Assembly (NCBI GenBank): GCA_019925095.2
Contig: CM034406.1
Span: 8,125,388-8,189,387 of the forward strand
Direction of reading: 5' to 3'
Length of the DNA stretch: 64,000 nt
DNA from: Dendrolimus kikuchii
Lineage: Eukaryota; Arthropoda; Insecta; Lepidoptera; Lasiocampidae
The position numbers and the translations under genes were made by a program. Every line of letters starts with the position of its first letter. Position 1 is the first letter of the stretch. This document shows, one piece after another, positions 45,803 through 58,648 of this stretch. A model generated the notes under the pieces. That model was given only the letters and a program-made list of their open reading frames with translations, was not told the origin of the DNA and searched no databases.

Positions 45803-47099
45803 GTTTAATTTTCTCACCGTAATCGCAATTCTGGTTTATTTACTAAATGAGAATAAATTAAATCAATTGTTAATTCCGACGAAGTTTAGTGTAACTAGTA
45901 ATTATGTCTAAAGTAAGAATCGGTACTTTTGGATAATAACCTTTAAAGCATCGTAATATTAACCTCATAATCTAACCATAAATAATATTTAGATATAAAG
46001 TATATCACATATTATTTCTTACAATTGTAACGAATTATTATAAATAATTATACCCTGCTTGTAAAATATTTTTTTTGTATGTTCTTACTCTATGCTCGCG
46101 TACCGTACATTCTGTTGAGTCCAAACTTTGTACAGGTGTTAGCAATTACAAGAAGTAAGGTTTCTATTGTAGTACCATTAACGCGCACTAGGTGGCTCTG
46201 GAGTTGTATTGGACAAAAGAAAGAAAGAAGAAATAAAATAATGTTTATTTGGAGTCATTTAAAATGGAAGTTATACATTAAAGAGATTAACAAAAGCCAA
46301 AGGTTAACTTAACTCTAAACAGGCTCTAACTCAACAAATGCCGTTTGATAACAACCAACGCTGATTTTCTGTTAGTGCCTAGCGAGAACGTCACCTTTAC
46401 AGAAGAAAAAACAACTAATAAACATTTAAATATTTATACCTAAATTGTAGAGACTAACATTATTTATAGTGAGAGCAACAATCAAAGAATAGACAATAGA
46501 TATTTTATATTTGAATATAAATACATAATATGTCATGAAATGATTATTGAAATGTCAAAATAATAATTTGAATAATAAAAATAGGTACGTCACGTAGCAA
46601 AATACATGAAATTAAATAGAACTATAATAACTAAGAAAAAAAAACATAACCAGGTTTACTAAAAGGTGCTTGTATAAAGTGCGAGATTTACTTGCTTCTA
46701 GTGTGCGAACAGGAAAGCTTTTAGTTTAATTTTAATAATAGATGCACTTACAAAAAATACAAAATTGCGATAAGTTTTTGATTCACGGCTAATTACAACC
46801 TTAAAAAATTTAAATGTAGAACAACGCAACGAGGAGTCTTGGAATGTTTTTGTTTTTTTTTAATATGTTAAAAGTAATTTGTTAACAATTTGCCTTTTTT
46901 TACTAAATATTAAATATCTATTTTACTAAATGTTGCGATCTGTCCTATAGAGACTAATAAGGAATTTAATTCAAACTTCATATTCTACAAAATAAATTAT
47001 ATCGAAGAATGTGCCTCTTGGCACTTTACTTAGTCACTCACTGTCTGTTAGGGTGCATTCGCATGTTCGCGTGTCCTACATCACTCGTGAACTGTATTT
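45803..47099. other. AT-rich spacer
   Basis: No gene. A 77-codon frame at 46079 has no recognisable features. Confidence 0.4.
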
Positions 47100-47310
47100 A
47101 TTACAAGCTTTTATTTAACTTGCCTGGATGTATGTAAGTTCGGGTGGAATCTTGCAAGTTAAATTTGACCAACTTCCCGGTTTCCGATTGAGCTGAAATT
47201 TTGCACGAATATGTATATCACGTGACAATGCAATAATATGGTACCATGGAGCTGATCTGATGAGGGACTCGGAAGGTGGTCATAGTAATTCCTGTACTAA
47301 ACAAGATACA
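47100..47310 (+). repeat. Dispersed lepidopteran-type repeat
   Basis: 'cttcccggtttccgattgag' and 'ggtaccatggagctgatctg' belong to a repeat that I recall as widespread in moth genomes. Class unknown. Confidence 0.5.
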
Positions 47311-48955
47311 CCCGTCGTGTTTGAGCTCGTTTTACTTGTCTTGGCTAGCACTCTGCTGCTACATGATATCCAGGATCTCAAAAGTTTGTATTTAAAACCT
47401 TTTTAAAAAAGTTTATTTTTCACTATACACTACATTGTCTCGTAGAAATGAAAATACTTTTTAATTTGTTCGGATTATCATTATAACAGTCTTTTGATAT
47501 TACTATTGTTCTAGAATACAGGTTTTAACCTTCGAATAACGCTGTCAATTTATTACTAAAGATTAGGAAGGAGTATAAAATCGCAATAGTCACGGGAAAA
47601 TTAAACTAGGAACACGCGCCTACCACGCCCCATACATACACACCATACATATTCGAATTACAATTTATTTATCTATTTCATGCTTATAGACTTCGGTCAT
47701 TTGTTGTTCATATCTTTGACAATTTGCCAAGCTATTATAGACCGTATTCCAAGTAAATAAAGTAGGTGTTTATCTGAAATAGGGGTTATTAAAAAGACAT
47801 TAATATTTTCGTTACGTTTATGCGTAAGCGTCTCTAATTAGGACGTGTGGCAATTTTTATGGGAATATTCTGGGATTTAATGCGAATCCGGGTTGGTTTT
47901 TCAAATGATTAATTCGTTTATAATTGTGGCTTTGAAATGAAATACGGGCCTAAAGCAGCCGCTCGAACAGATTCGTATGACGAACATGATAATTGATAAG
48001 TATCAAAATAAGGTGGAACTTTATGTTATGTTTTACACTTACCAGTATATTTAGATATGAGTCAATTCGCGTAGCGATTCTGTTTCATAAAAAATATGTC
48101 GTAAGAAAAAACTATATAAGGTGTAGATCTGATTATTATGACGTCACGTCAGATTTATTTTGATAAATAATATTAAACGACATCAAATAGGAATACAAGA
48201 AATGACAATCGCTTAGTAAAATCTGAAGTTCTGAAGCCTACATTTCTAGAAGGATTTTAGAGCGATATGAATAATCTTTTTTTTGATGTCAGGCGGAAAT
48301 GCAGTCTAAGGTGGAGGACGCGTACCTAGAAGATACCTACCTGTTCACGCGAGACTTGAAGACACCTGGATTGGATTTTTCAGGAAAATAGATGACGGTA
48401 AAGAGTTCCACTCTTCAGCGGTACGTATGATGGTCATCATTGATAATCATTGTAGATTTTTGTTAAGAAGTATAGAAATACTTGTACGCGTTTCAGCAAT
48501 TATAGAAAATAATATTTGAAGGGAGTAATGTAAGGTATTAAAATTGTGAAATGTTCTCTAAACACATAACTTATGTATAGTATAAAATAATAAATGTGGT
48601 CGTGGGTAGTATTATATAATAGCTAATATAACATAACATGTAAGTGAAATTAAGTTAACATGTAAGTGAATTGTAATTCTTTTGCTAACAAATAAAGATA
48701 AAAAATTCAAAACCCATCTTCTCCGGAGATGACTTTCTTTCTCTTACCATAATTAAAGTTAAAAATTCAGAGCAATATCAGAATAATTCATTACAATAAC
48801 AGAGGGTAATTTCGTAGCCCAAAGGAATTTCGCCTCAACGCCGCCGTACTCAATTTGTCAAAACTCGCAAGGAACGCTAAAAATGTGCAGTGCTTGCAGC
48901 ATTGAAATTGTACTGGTCTTAACAAAAGTGCTTTGTAAGTATATAATAAAGAACT
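47311..48955. other. Spacer, no gene recognised
   Basis: 48290-48425 is GC-richer ('gtggaggacgcgtacctag', 'gagttccactcttcagcgg') and resembles a dispersed repeat. Otherwise AT-rich. Confidence 0.35.
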
Positions 48956-48970
48956 CTATATATTAATAAA

Positions 48971-49293
48971 TAATAAAAATATAATATCAGCCCATAAAAG
49001 TCCACTGCTGGGCCCGGGATTCCCATTATACGGGGGGACGGATAGTATACCCGCCACGCTTGTCCAAGGAGGCTTGGCAGGTTTGATACATCGGTTATCT
49101 CGATGTGCAGGTTGCATCCCGTTGTTTTCCTTCACCGTTGTTAGCAGGTGGTAATTGTAACAATATGCACGTTAGATCAGAAAACTTACTAAGTGGTGTA
49201 TGCGTTGTGGTCAGGATCGAACCCGTGCCCCTTGAGTTCGGGACGCGTGCGCTAGCCATTACGCTACCACGACTTTTTTATAGAAGAAAATAG
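48971..49293 (-). mobile_element. tRNA-derived SINE with 15-bp TSD
   Basis: Flanked by 'ctatatattaataaa' at 48956-48970 and 49294-49308, an exact 15-bp target-site duplication. The minus strand has the tRNA-like head with the A-box-like 'tggctagcgcacg' and B box 'ggttcgatcc', a body shared with 32718-32995, and an AT-rich 3' tail. Confidence 0.85.
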
Positions 49294-49308
49294 CTATATA
49301 TTAATAAA

Positions 49309-50324
49309 AGAAAGAAAATCTCTCGGATGCCTTTTTAAACGTAGGTACCTATTGGGTGCACGGATGAGTGTGAAATTTAGCGAAGTTAAAGTTTGTTTGT
49401 AAAATAATACAAATTGTATTATTTTACAAATACATACACATAAGTTAAATAAAACGTTCATTGTTCAGGTATATACTGACAATGTTCAATAAATAATCGT
49501 GTATGAATATCAAAATTACGTTTGTGATTATACAATCGAACAGTGTAGAGATAGATTATCGCTAAAGAATTCTAAAGTGCTGGCAATAAATAATTTTTGA
49601 CTGTAGAGATGTATGTACTTCTTAGCAAAAGAATCTCAATAACGTTCAAACATAAAAAATTAAATAACGCTGCTACTAAACATAAATTGTTGTTTCAGAT
49701 ATTACTGGTATTTCAAAGGCTTTTAAAAAAAAGAACACATAAATTCGACTGTGGTGGCTGTAGATGGGTTAGTAAAATCTATCACCGTCTATTTTGATAT
49801 AAAATAACTTGGCGCACTTTTTCGCACTCTCTAAACTTTTAAAATTTATACCTTCAGTAATTTGTTATTTCCAGTTGTGCGTAAAATCAAATATTTTATT
49901 CTAATCAATAAAATGTTTAAAAATGCTACTTATTCAGATACTAACAACATTATGCCGTTAGCGTTAAATCACTGTTATTAAGTTCGGAGCATTCATTTCT
50001 AAGTCAGAGGTCTGCTTTCCTAATTTTTCGTTGCTACTTCGCGTGATTTCAACTTTTCTTATTGTTAGACCATTTATGAACCATATAACTAGCCGGATAC
50101 AATGTGACCATACAAGCGTATTTTAATATATTACAGTCTTATAAGTTGGCGTGCAACTTTCTTATTAGTCTAAAAAGAATAAAACTTTTAATAACAATCT
50201 CCATTACATGACTAAATATTGAAACTGTCAATAACAAATATCAATAACAAAAACATCGAATCTTATTTTTGCACAATATAAAATTACGTATAATCGAATA
50301 GAATAAAAGAAAACTTAACTTATT
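49309..50324. other. AT-rich spacer
   Basis: No gene. A 66-codon frame at 49597 is unassigned. Confidence 0.4.
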
Positions 50325-50720
50325 TGTATTGTATTCTACCCATAGTCCCTCAAGACTATAAGTAGAATACTGAGCCTATATCACCGTCTTCTATGGGTAA
50401 GGTGCCCAGAAGGCTGGCTACCTCCTTAATCGCCATGCTGATCCGTTGTCCGAGGTAAGCACCAGCATTCTGATCACCTGAAGAGTCAATGAGTCGTTTT
50501 GATCATTTTTTGTAGAGGCTCATGGCCTCAGGACCCTACGGTCCAAGCGTCTCGACAGCAAACGGCACAAACATATAGCTCTCACTGAGGGTTGCATATT
50601 TGCTACGCTTGAGTGATTCAGCTATTTCCGCCGCCGAACCGGCTGATGTAAACGTGTTTGATAAATGGGATGCGGCCAACGTGTCTACCTTATTTTACAT
50701 AAACATAATATCACATTATC
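50325..50720 (+). repeat. Dispersed family A, copy
   Basis: 'attctacccatagtccctca', 'aaggtgcccagaaggctggc' and 'gaggctcatggcctcagga' match 13913-14345 and 22236-22470. If family A is a retroelement, its sense strand is minus here. Confidence 0.75.
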
Positions 50721-51818
50721 AAAATTATGTAGGTATGTAAGTATAAACTATATTAAGACACTTGCGTTACCGATGTTACTTACTCTTTAGTGAAAAGGGC
50801 AGGACCCCATGTGGGAGTGCGGGTGTCGGAGAAACTGAACACAACCCGCAATGAATAGCAAAAATTTAAATTTCACGCATCTAAACAACTGCAGGGCTTG
50901 GGCCATGAGCTGTACGCGGTTGATGTACGGTACAAGGTACAAGCAATAGCGTTTAGTTCAACCTTGTTTTTGTGATAATCAAATAAAATCATTGATTGAT
51001 CACGAAAAAGTTATATTATCTTTATTCCTTTAGCAGTAAAGTAGTTATGATACATACTATACGATAAAATTATATAAATATTTCTAAACTCCTACAACAA
51101 TCACTTTGTTTTATTTATGTTTGTAGGTCATCCGACTTCAAACGGTCTACTTACAGTAAGTGGTTTCTACAGTGTAATATTATAGGATACATTTACAAAT
51201 ATTTTAGTTACAGTAAGTAAATGGAGGTACACTTTACGAAACTGTGTTATAATATGAAAAACTTATGTATCTCAAATCCGACGCACGACTGGAGTTTAAT
51301 TTTACATTAAAATCCATGTGTACGTGCGCGGCAACAGCAGACGAATAAGGGCAGTTTCCAGGAAAGAAAAACATACAGATAGACAGATTACTATTTAGCC
51401 ACTAGAAAATACACATATAAACACAAAACACTCATAAACATATTTTTTATTAAATATTAAAATCATATAAGTAATATCAGAATGCATGACAGAAATTTTG
51501 CTAAAATAAATAGTAGTAGTAATTTTGCTAAAACTCTTTCTGGAAAGTAATCTTAATATAGGGAGATGAACATTAACATGACATATAATAACATGAATAA
51601 AAATAACTGATTTGAATATTTTTTTGTTTGTTTTGTTTGCTCTAATACAGGGGTGGTTGAAAAAAAGTAAAAACCATACCGTTTTGAGTTACAATTGTAT
51701 TATGTCTATATCTTATATAAAGTAAGAGTAGAAAGTAAACTCCAGAGAGTAAAGAGTAAACTCCAATAACACGTTTTTTATGCTACTTTTGCGGGTTTCA
51801 GGCCAATAAATATAAAAA
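50721..51818. other. Spacer with a relative of the 27.05-kb inverted repeat
   Basis: 51280-51310 ('cgacgcacgactggagttta') and 51735-51765 ('gagtaaactcca') repeat the two arms seen at 27053 and 27189, here about 460 bp apart. No gene. Confidence 0.4.
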
Positions 51819-52534
51819 CTAGCTGACCCGGCAAACTTCGTACCGCCTCAGAATCAATAAATAAAAAAGCTAAATGATAATTGCAGAATGTTTCAACTTT
51901 AGTAAAAAAATGTGGTCAAAACGTAACCGGAACGAATATCAAACGTTTGACATTCAAAACCAAAAATATGAAAAAAAAACTTCACCTTTAAGTTTGATTT
52001 CTGAACGACTTTTAAATTTAATTTATTTCAAAAGAGTTTTTGGCGGGAACTGAAAGGAGACGTGATGCTGTGCAGTTTTATTTTCTAAAAATGTGTAAAA
52101 TTACTCTAAAATGAACAATAGTTGTAGGATATTGATAGTTTTTGAGTAGTAATTATCTGTTTTTGCGAGAAATGTGAACTATATAGCCAAATGTGGCCTT
52201 TCGAATTTTCACAAGAACTCCGTTGAATGACGTTGATTGTAGCCTACAATACAACGGCTCCTGGCTTAAAGGCCTAGTTGCCAAGCTTTAAACTTAAAAA
52301 AAAAATTCGAAACGACGGGACGAACATCAAATGTTTGACAGGTAGGAATAGTTTCTAAGGGAAAGCGAAATTGTTGTTTATACTATATTCCAGGCATTTT
52401 TTCATATTTACTCACCTTTTAAACCTTCCCTGGACTTCCGCAAGTAATTCAAAACCAAAATTAGCCAAATCAGTCCAGCCCTTCTTGAGTTTTAGCGAGA
52501 CTAACGAACAGCAATTCATTTTTATATATATAGA
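51819..52534 (-). mobile_element. Helitron-like element
   Basis: The minus strand starts 'tctatatatataaaaatg' after A and ends 'cgggtcagctag' before T, again an A|T insertion. Non-coding. It contains 'ggcgggaactgaaaggag' and 'aatagttgtaggat' blocks that recur at 61985-62080 and 62570-62600. Confidence 0.6.
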
Positions 52535-53329
52535 TATACTTTTTTCAAAACAGTAAGCAACACAATTTTTTCAGTACAGTCTCTTTAATGAATAAATTAT
52601 TGAAACGTTCAATAATTTTATTACAGAAATTATAAGTATATTTAGATATATTCCAGGATCTGTTTGATAACACACAAACAAACAAATTTTTGATACACCG
52701 ATATCTTTAAACGTCGCTGGTGTCTATAACTTGAAACCCAAACTGCATAGGACAGGGGCGATGGGCCGGTATACTATAATGTTTCCGTGGGGTCCGTTAC
52801 TAAGCTTTTGTTTTGCTTGCCCAAATGTAGGCCACTTTTGATTTTAATGCTGACTTACTTACTAATACTTATGTTCGTAAAACGGTAATTGAGATGTTAA
52901 TATCCGCCTTTAGATAATGTATGAGATTGTAAAATTGGGGACTAAGTATGGTTTTCTGGTGGTTCCATTTAGGCTTATAAGTAGCATCAAGAGACAGTCC
53001 ACTGCGACCGATGCCAGAAGTACGGGGTTTGCAAGCAATCAATCAACAATATTTGCAGCAACCCAAGCAACTGCTGGATAAGTCGTTTCCGAAATTTGCT
53101 GTACAGGTAATCTAATCCGGAAATTCTGGATTCTAGTCGATCCAAATAAAGAGTCTGCACAATATAATTGGAGTGAAATCATGGGTAGTAAAGATAGTAT
53201 TGGATAACAAGCTATCCATTAATTTACCTTACCTTTAGCAGAAAATTGACATCTACAGTTATTATATAATTGCTTGGCTTCACTGACTTACATATCAACA
53301 TATAACCCAAACTACTGGGGTTAGGAATC
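52535..53329. other. Spacer, no gene recognised
   Basis: No frame or repeat that I can identify. Confidence 0.35.
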
Positions 53330-53609
53330 CATGCGGGTTTTTTCTATAATGTAGGTGCACACTAAGAAAGGATTTTAGAAAATTTAATCCCTGAGGGGGT
53401 GAAAAAGGGGATGAACGTTTGTATGAAAATCCGTCATTTTCAAAATAAGAAGCACGAAATTCTATATACCTGCTTCTGGTTAGAAATAAATGGATAAGAG
53501 TATCGGCGTTTTTGGGAATTCAACCCCTAAGGGGATGCAGAAGGATGAAATTTTGCTCAAACTATGACTAGGTTTAATCTACGCGGGTGAATCCGCGAGC
53601 AGCAACTAG
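53330..53609 (+). mobile_element. Helitron-like element, 3' part
   Basis: Ends 'gcgagcagcaactag' before T, preceded by 'ctacgcgggtgaatccgcg', the characteristic 3' region. The 5' end is not clear. Confidence 0.55.
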
Positions 53610-56046
53610 TTACTCATATGGAGTTTATGTGTAATTTTAACGAGTAGTAAGGCCAAATATAGAAATCTGGCATTAGTGTATCTATTATAATTCACGGAGT
53701 TCCCATCGGATTTATTAAGAATTTGCACAAATATGATTACATGATAAGTATAATTTAGTACTTTAATACCGATCAATCAGTCGTTGGTATAAAAGGGATT
53801 TTTGCCACGCGTCTGTCACGTGCTGCGCGGGCGCTGGTTTCGCGCTATGCCACCGCGCCGCGATGTATCAATCTACGACAATCTTATATAGCAATATTCT
53901 ACATGTAGTAGCAAAATTGCATTGAGTTGTAATATATGCAATGGCATATCTATAATTTTGGTGATTAAAAATAGTTCGAAGTAACTTAAATCTAAAAGAA
54001 AGTTTACAAAAAGAAAGGAATGTGACTAAAAAGTCAATAAAATCTTTAAAAAAGAAGAACAAAACCGAAAAAATAAGTGGTAAATACCCTTACAATGTAG
54101 AATTTCAGAAGAGTTTGTAAAAATGTATAAAATTTATTTTATATTTCGATTATACCATGGCTGTAAGGTAGAAAGTAGGTTAATTGGCTGCCTTACCTTC
54201 CTGGGATAGCTTAAAATTCTGTATGTGATACCATATTGCAATAAGTTCTTAAACAATGGTTCTACCTTCTAAATATCACGATAAAAATAATTTTAGTTAC
54301 TGTACACTAATAAATAAATTATTTGAATCGTTAAAGAAATGACGTCACAACTTGCTACGCTCAAAATAACTATAGGCGGTTTCGGGGTTTCTTACTAAAA
54401 CCCCGAAGGCGCCTATATTTATTTTGTTACTGATGTGATATTTGAATACTTTTTGTATTATGATTATTTACAGTTCATTTGGTAGTCAACTATCATTTAG
54501 GTATAGGAATCAAAGTTGATTATTCATATCATATTTTTTTTTATAAAATCTAGGCAATCCTGAGAATTCATCTGCATAAACTTAATGCTTGTCTAAGAAT
54601 TTTTCAAACTTTCACATTGGAATCCCAGGATTATAAGATCAAGTATTTTCTAAAATTATATGTAATAATTATTTTTTAAATATTTTTTAAAAAATAATTA
54701 TGTAATGCTGTAAAAAGGAAGCAAACCATTAAATATATTAATTGTAAGGTTTGAACTCGTATAGTTTGTAAGCCCATTATTAACCCTTTGTTACCGATGA
54801 CAAATTATGTGTAATAAATGAGGGTTAAAGATGAAATTTTATGTTAAACCGATAAATTCCTGTTAATTTGTGAATGTCAAATGTATGTGTTTTCTTTCTT
54901 AAACATGCTAGATAGCGATGTGTTTGTAATAAAATATACAACAACAGAATAAATATATTATTCTTTACTGTACACAATAAGTTATATACAAAATAAAATA
55001 GGATATAATTATGTTACATATAATATAAACAGATTAACAAAAATAAATTATATACAAGATACACTTAAGATATATATATATATATATATAATTTAAGATA
55101 TAATATAAGGATAATTTAAGATAGATAGTGCTCTTTGACTTTTTTTTATATTATAATAAATACCTGTTCATAATTTTGTTGAGTCAACTTGTTTCGATAA
55201 AGCGGCTTAACATATTTATTAATTTATTAAGGATCACCATGATTAAGGTTTAGTACAATGCGATGTAAATCCTAATTATAGGTGAACACAGCGTGCTATT
55301 TAATTTCTTCACTATTATTTAATTAAACTATAATAATAAAAATAACAAAAAACGGTAAGATATGAATTGAATAGAATTCTATGTCTAATTAATGTCTTTT
55401 TGGGCTAAACGATTTTTTTTACGAAATAAATTTTTGGAGTCCAAGTAAATCTCCGGAAGATCACTGCTGCTATAGAGAATTCTACACATTCTAGAGAGGA
55501 GTTAGCACCTAGTACTGTTGTTCTTAATGGGGGAAAGAGGGGGGATATAGGTTATCGCGGGGGTTTCGAAGGGACTCTTAGGCGAAATTGCCCTAACAAT
55601 TGAGGGGAATCTATATTATTATGAAACTACTTATAAGCAAACATGGGATCTAATATAATTTTACGTGTCTCCAGGGAATCGATCAAATAGGTATAATGTG
55701 TATATGTGTAAACTAATACCACGAAACTTTTGTGCTTGCAATTCCTGCAAGAATCTATAATGCTTTACCCTTCCATATAAACAATACGTTTGGTTTCAGA
55801 AATCCTTGTCATCCCATATCATATCTGACACGTACCAATTACACACAACCTTTTTATTTCGGATGCGAGGTGAAGGTTGTACATATCAAAGCGACATGAC
55901 AATGTCATTTTAATGCAAAAATCATGTTTGAAAACCAGTCTGGAATTACTGTTTTATTCAAATCTACATATGCCTGCGACTTCGTGTGATAAACGCAGTA
56001 TGTTGATCAAGATACCCGCTAGATGGCAGTAAGTTACAAACAGTTA
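53610..56046. other. Spacer with hairpins and a short (AT)n
   Basis: No gene. Hairpins at 54371-54417 and 54663-54700, (AT)n at about 55070-55091, and a GC-rich patch at 53800-53870 preceded by 'ggtataaaaggg' (53787-53798). A 20-codon frame after it is too short to call a gene. Confidence 0.4.
54371..54417. repeat. Strong 20-bp hairpin
   Basis: 'tataggcggtttcggggttt' and the inverted arm 'aaaaccccgaaggcgcctat' pair at about 17 of 20 positions around a 6-nt loop. GC-rich against an AT-rich background. Confidence 0.7.
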
Positions 56047-56335
56047 CACTACTCATCTGGTTGAAAGTGTTACCGTCGGCTATGGATATTTGCAACACCA
56101 AAGGTGCTACTAATGTGCTGCCGGGCTCGTAGGGGAGACTGGAACTGGCTAGGTGCTAGAGCATTTGCTCCTTTGGTTGGCTACCTCCCCTGTCCTAGGA
56201 TAAACTGTCAAAACAATTTGAGTTGTGTTCTTTCATCCCCCTTCGGTGCCGGAAACACATCTGTACCACCTTTAGTGTCGCAAATGTCCATAGGCGAGGG
56301 TAACCACTTTCCATCAGGGAATTCTGCTATTACAA
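56047..56335. repeat. Dispersed family B, inverted pair
   Basis: 56047-56150 is on + ('gttaccgtcggctatgg', 'tgctactaatgtgctgccgg'). 56221-56335 is on - ('aaatgtccataggcgagggt', 'aaccactttccatcaggg'). Two head-to-head partial copies; the frames on both strands here are incidental. Confidence 0.65.
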
Positions 56336-56869
56336 TAAGGTCAGAATTGTCTACCACTGGCTTTATAATACCTGTTTCTGTATACAAACAACCATTATGA
56401 CGGTAGTAGTGGACCATTGACCATCCTCTCTCGACAATCTTTCTTTTCAAAAATGGATAAATGAAAATAATATAAAACAACCCAAAAATACAAGTGTATA
56501 TTATTATTTTTAACGAAACAAAAAAATTATAGGTAATCCTTCACACGAGCCCATTGTTAACCATATCACGCATGCCCATTAGTGTTGGGCCATCAAACCA
56601 TTGGTACGTGTAACTAAACTCGTGATTCATAAGAGCACGTGGCTCAATTGTTTTTACGGCTATTGTCTAGAAAATCAATGTTCACCGTAGTAACAATATA
56701 CGATGGAAGGAAGATTGTAATATTAAGTGGTACTTTTTCATATAGGTATATATCGCGACTCGACGATTGTTTTATTTATATCTAATGTTTAGTTTTGTAG
56801 AATTTTGTGTGTTTTGTTGAAAGAAACAGTAGAACCTTCATCAAGTCAATAATAATTTCGGAGAGTGTA

Positions 56870-57135
56870 CGGTTGAACTGTTCGACCTGATTCCTCCTAC
56901 ACCAATCCATCTTCGGATGACAAGGCTCTGGTCTACGCCATCGTTTCACTGTGGAAACACCACCAGTGCGAACGAAACTTTTTGCCTCCACGTTCCTTCT
57001 ACGTACGGCAGAGCTGTGGAATGCACTAAGAGAGTCCGTGTTTCCCGAAAAGTACAATCTGGGTGTCTTCAACACTCGTGTGAATAGGTTTTCTAGGAAA
57101 GCGTACTCTATTTTCGACCGCATCATCGTCTAAAA
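56870..57135 (+). mobile_element. Non-LTR retrotransposon C-terminal remnant
   Basis: The frame 56951-57133 ends '[20 protein letters not shown]' + '[13 protein letters not shown]', the usual C-terminal end of a Jockey/I-type ORF2. The upstream coding is lost. It directly precedes the Penelope insertion. Confidence 0.7.
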
Positions 57136-57248
57136 AAATCGGATTTACTTTAAATAAATAATATTTTCTTAAGTTTTCGCGACTTGTATACATAATAAAA
57201 CTACGTTTTAACGGTTTTAAGCGCGGTAATTTTATTTGATTTTGGTTT

Positions 57249-57290
57249 TTCCGACGTTTCGGCCACTTTTCAGTGGCCGTGATCACGGAA
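57249..57290 (-). ncRNA. Hammerhead-ribozyme-like motif (left arm)
   Basis: Mirror copy of 59803-59844, read on minus: UUCC - GUGAUCA - stem II - GAAA - C - GUC - GGAA. Confidence 0.5.
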
Positions 57291-57550
57291 GACAAAGATG
57301 TCAAGTGTCAACGAGTATTGTTAAAGTTTTATTTAGCCTACCGCCAACTTATTAATTTTAATTATTTAATTTTTAATTTTGTTTATGGTTATTATTTAAT
57401 CTATGGGAGCCTAATCTAATTTACTACCGCTTCGCAACATGTTATGGCTTGAAGAGAAGAAGCGGCGCAAGAAACTCTTCAGCAAACATGCCTAGCTCTA
57501 ATAATTTTATATAATATTAAAATGGGTGGAAGGAAAAATAAAAGTAATTA

Positions 57551-58648
57551 TCAGTCAAGTTGGTTTGTGTTCCGTTGTACGCAGAAAGAGCTCACAGTGT
57601 CTTGAGGTCTGGCAGCTGGTTTTTGCTGGGTTTGGGTCTTAATAGTTTTGATAATTGGATCCCAAACAGGTGGTACTTGCCAACCATCTTCTCTATTGAA
57701 ATTTGGGTGTTTTTTGATTTCAATAGCCTCACGCATCATTCTAGGTATGAAACGATTCTCTTTCGCGAGGATTTGTGGGTTATCGAATCTGATGTAGTGG
57801 TTGGGTTTATCCAGCGTGTGTTCACTGATCGCAGACTTCGTAGACCTTGTGTGTTTCATGTCAGCAATGTGTTCTTTTACTCGTGTTTTTATGCTCCTCT
57901 TTGTTTGCCCAATGTATGACAATCCACACTCACAATCAAGCTTGTAAACCCCTGCATCCTGGAGTGGGATATTGCATTTCACAGGTCTCAGAAATTGGGT
58001 AATCTTTTTCTGCGGCTTGAAATATGTTTTGATTGAAGCTCGCCTGAGGATGTGACCAATTCTGTCTGTGACCCCCTTGATGTAGGGTAGGGTAGCAGGG
58101 CACCGCTCAACTGAAGGTGGTTTGGGGCCTTTGTGACGTTGGTGTGGAGTCTTCAGCTGATTGCGTTGTAGAACTCGCTTGACATGCTGAAGCTCTCCAG
58201 CTATGTGGTTCTCGTCACAAATTTTCCGTGCTCTCTGAAACAAAGATTTGCCCACGGTAGCTAACTGACTAGGATGGTGGTGAGACGAACCATTAAGGTA
58301 TTTATCTGTATGGGTAGGTTTCCTATACACCGTATGACCAAGAGTATTGTCAGGGTTCCTTAGGATGAGCACATCCAGAAAAGCTAATTTATTATTTGCC
58401 TCTAGTTCCATAGTAAATTTAATATTACTGCTAATGGAATTGAGATGATCTAGAAATGCAGAGACTTTATCGTTTGGGAGGACGGCAAAAGTATCGTCTA
58501 CGTACCTTTTATACATCTTCGGCTTAGCCGCAGCGGTATCCAGTGCCTTCTGCTCGAAGTCTTCCATAAAAATGTCAGCTACGACAGGAGACACCGGTGA
58601 GCCCATGGCTACACCGTTGATTTGGTCGTAGAAGCCGTAGTCCCACAT
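57551..58648 (-). CDS. Penelope RT (C-terminal part) and GIY-YIG endonuclease, left copy
   Basis: 365 aa, 5'-truncated: the frame opens exactly at the palindrome junction. Residues 13-30 hold 'GVAMGSPVSPVVADIFME' and residues 49-52 YVDD, the reverse transcriptase active site of Penelope-like elements. Residues about 228-325 are the GIY-YIG nuclease: 'GVYKLDCECGLSYIGQTK' (GVY 233-235, YIG 245-247), Arg256, Glu310 and the Asn near 316-318 are visible. Penelope elements pair these two domains for target-primed retrotransposition. The N-terminal two thirds of RT are missing, so this copy is not autonomous. A 119-codon frame on the opposite strand (57560-57919) is a shadow. Confidence 0.85.
   Translation of the reverse strand: MWDYGFYDQINGVAMGSPVSPVVADIFMEDFEQKALDTAAAKPKMYKRYVDDTFAVLPNDKVSAFLDHLNSISSNIKFTMELEANNKLAFLDVLILRNPDNTLGHTVYRKPTHTDKYLNGSSHHHPSQLATVGKSLFQRARKICDENHIAGELQHVKRVLQRNQLKTPHQRHKGPKPPSVERCPATLPYIKGVTDRIGHILRRASIKTYFKPQKKITQFLRPVKCNIPLQDAGVYKLDCECGLSYIGQTKRSIKTRVKEHIADMKHTRSTKSAISEHTLDKPNHYIRFDNPQILAKENRFIPRMMREAIEIKKHPNFNREDGWQVPPVWDPIIKTIKTQTQQKPAARPQDTVSSFCVQRNTNQLD

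Noticed and set aside
53787..53880. Promoter with 'ggtataaaaggg' and a GC-rich downstream
   Set aside because: Only a 20-codon frame follows and no exon or gene could be built; left as a note in the region entry.
57560..57919. 119-aa ORF, duplicated at 59174-59533
   Set aside because: Antisense shadow of the Penelope GIY-YIG ORFs.
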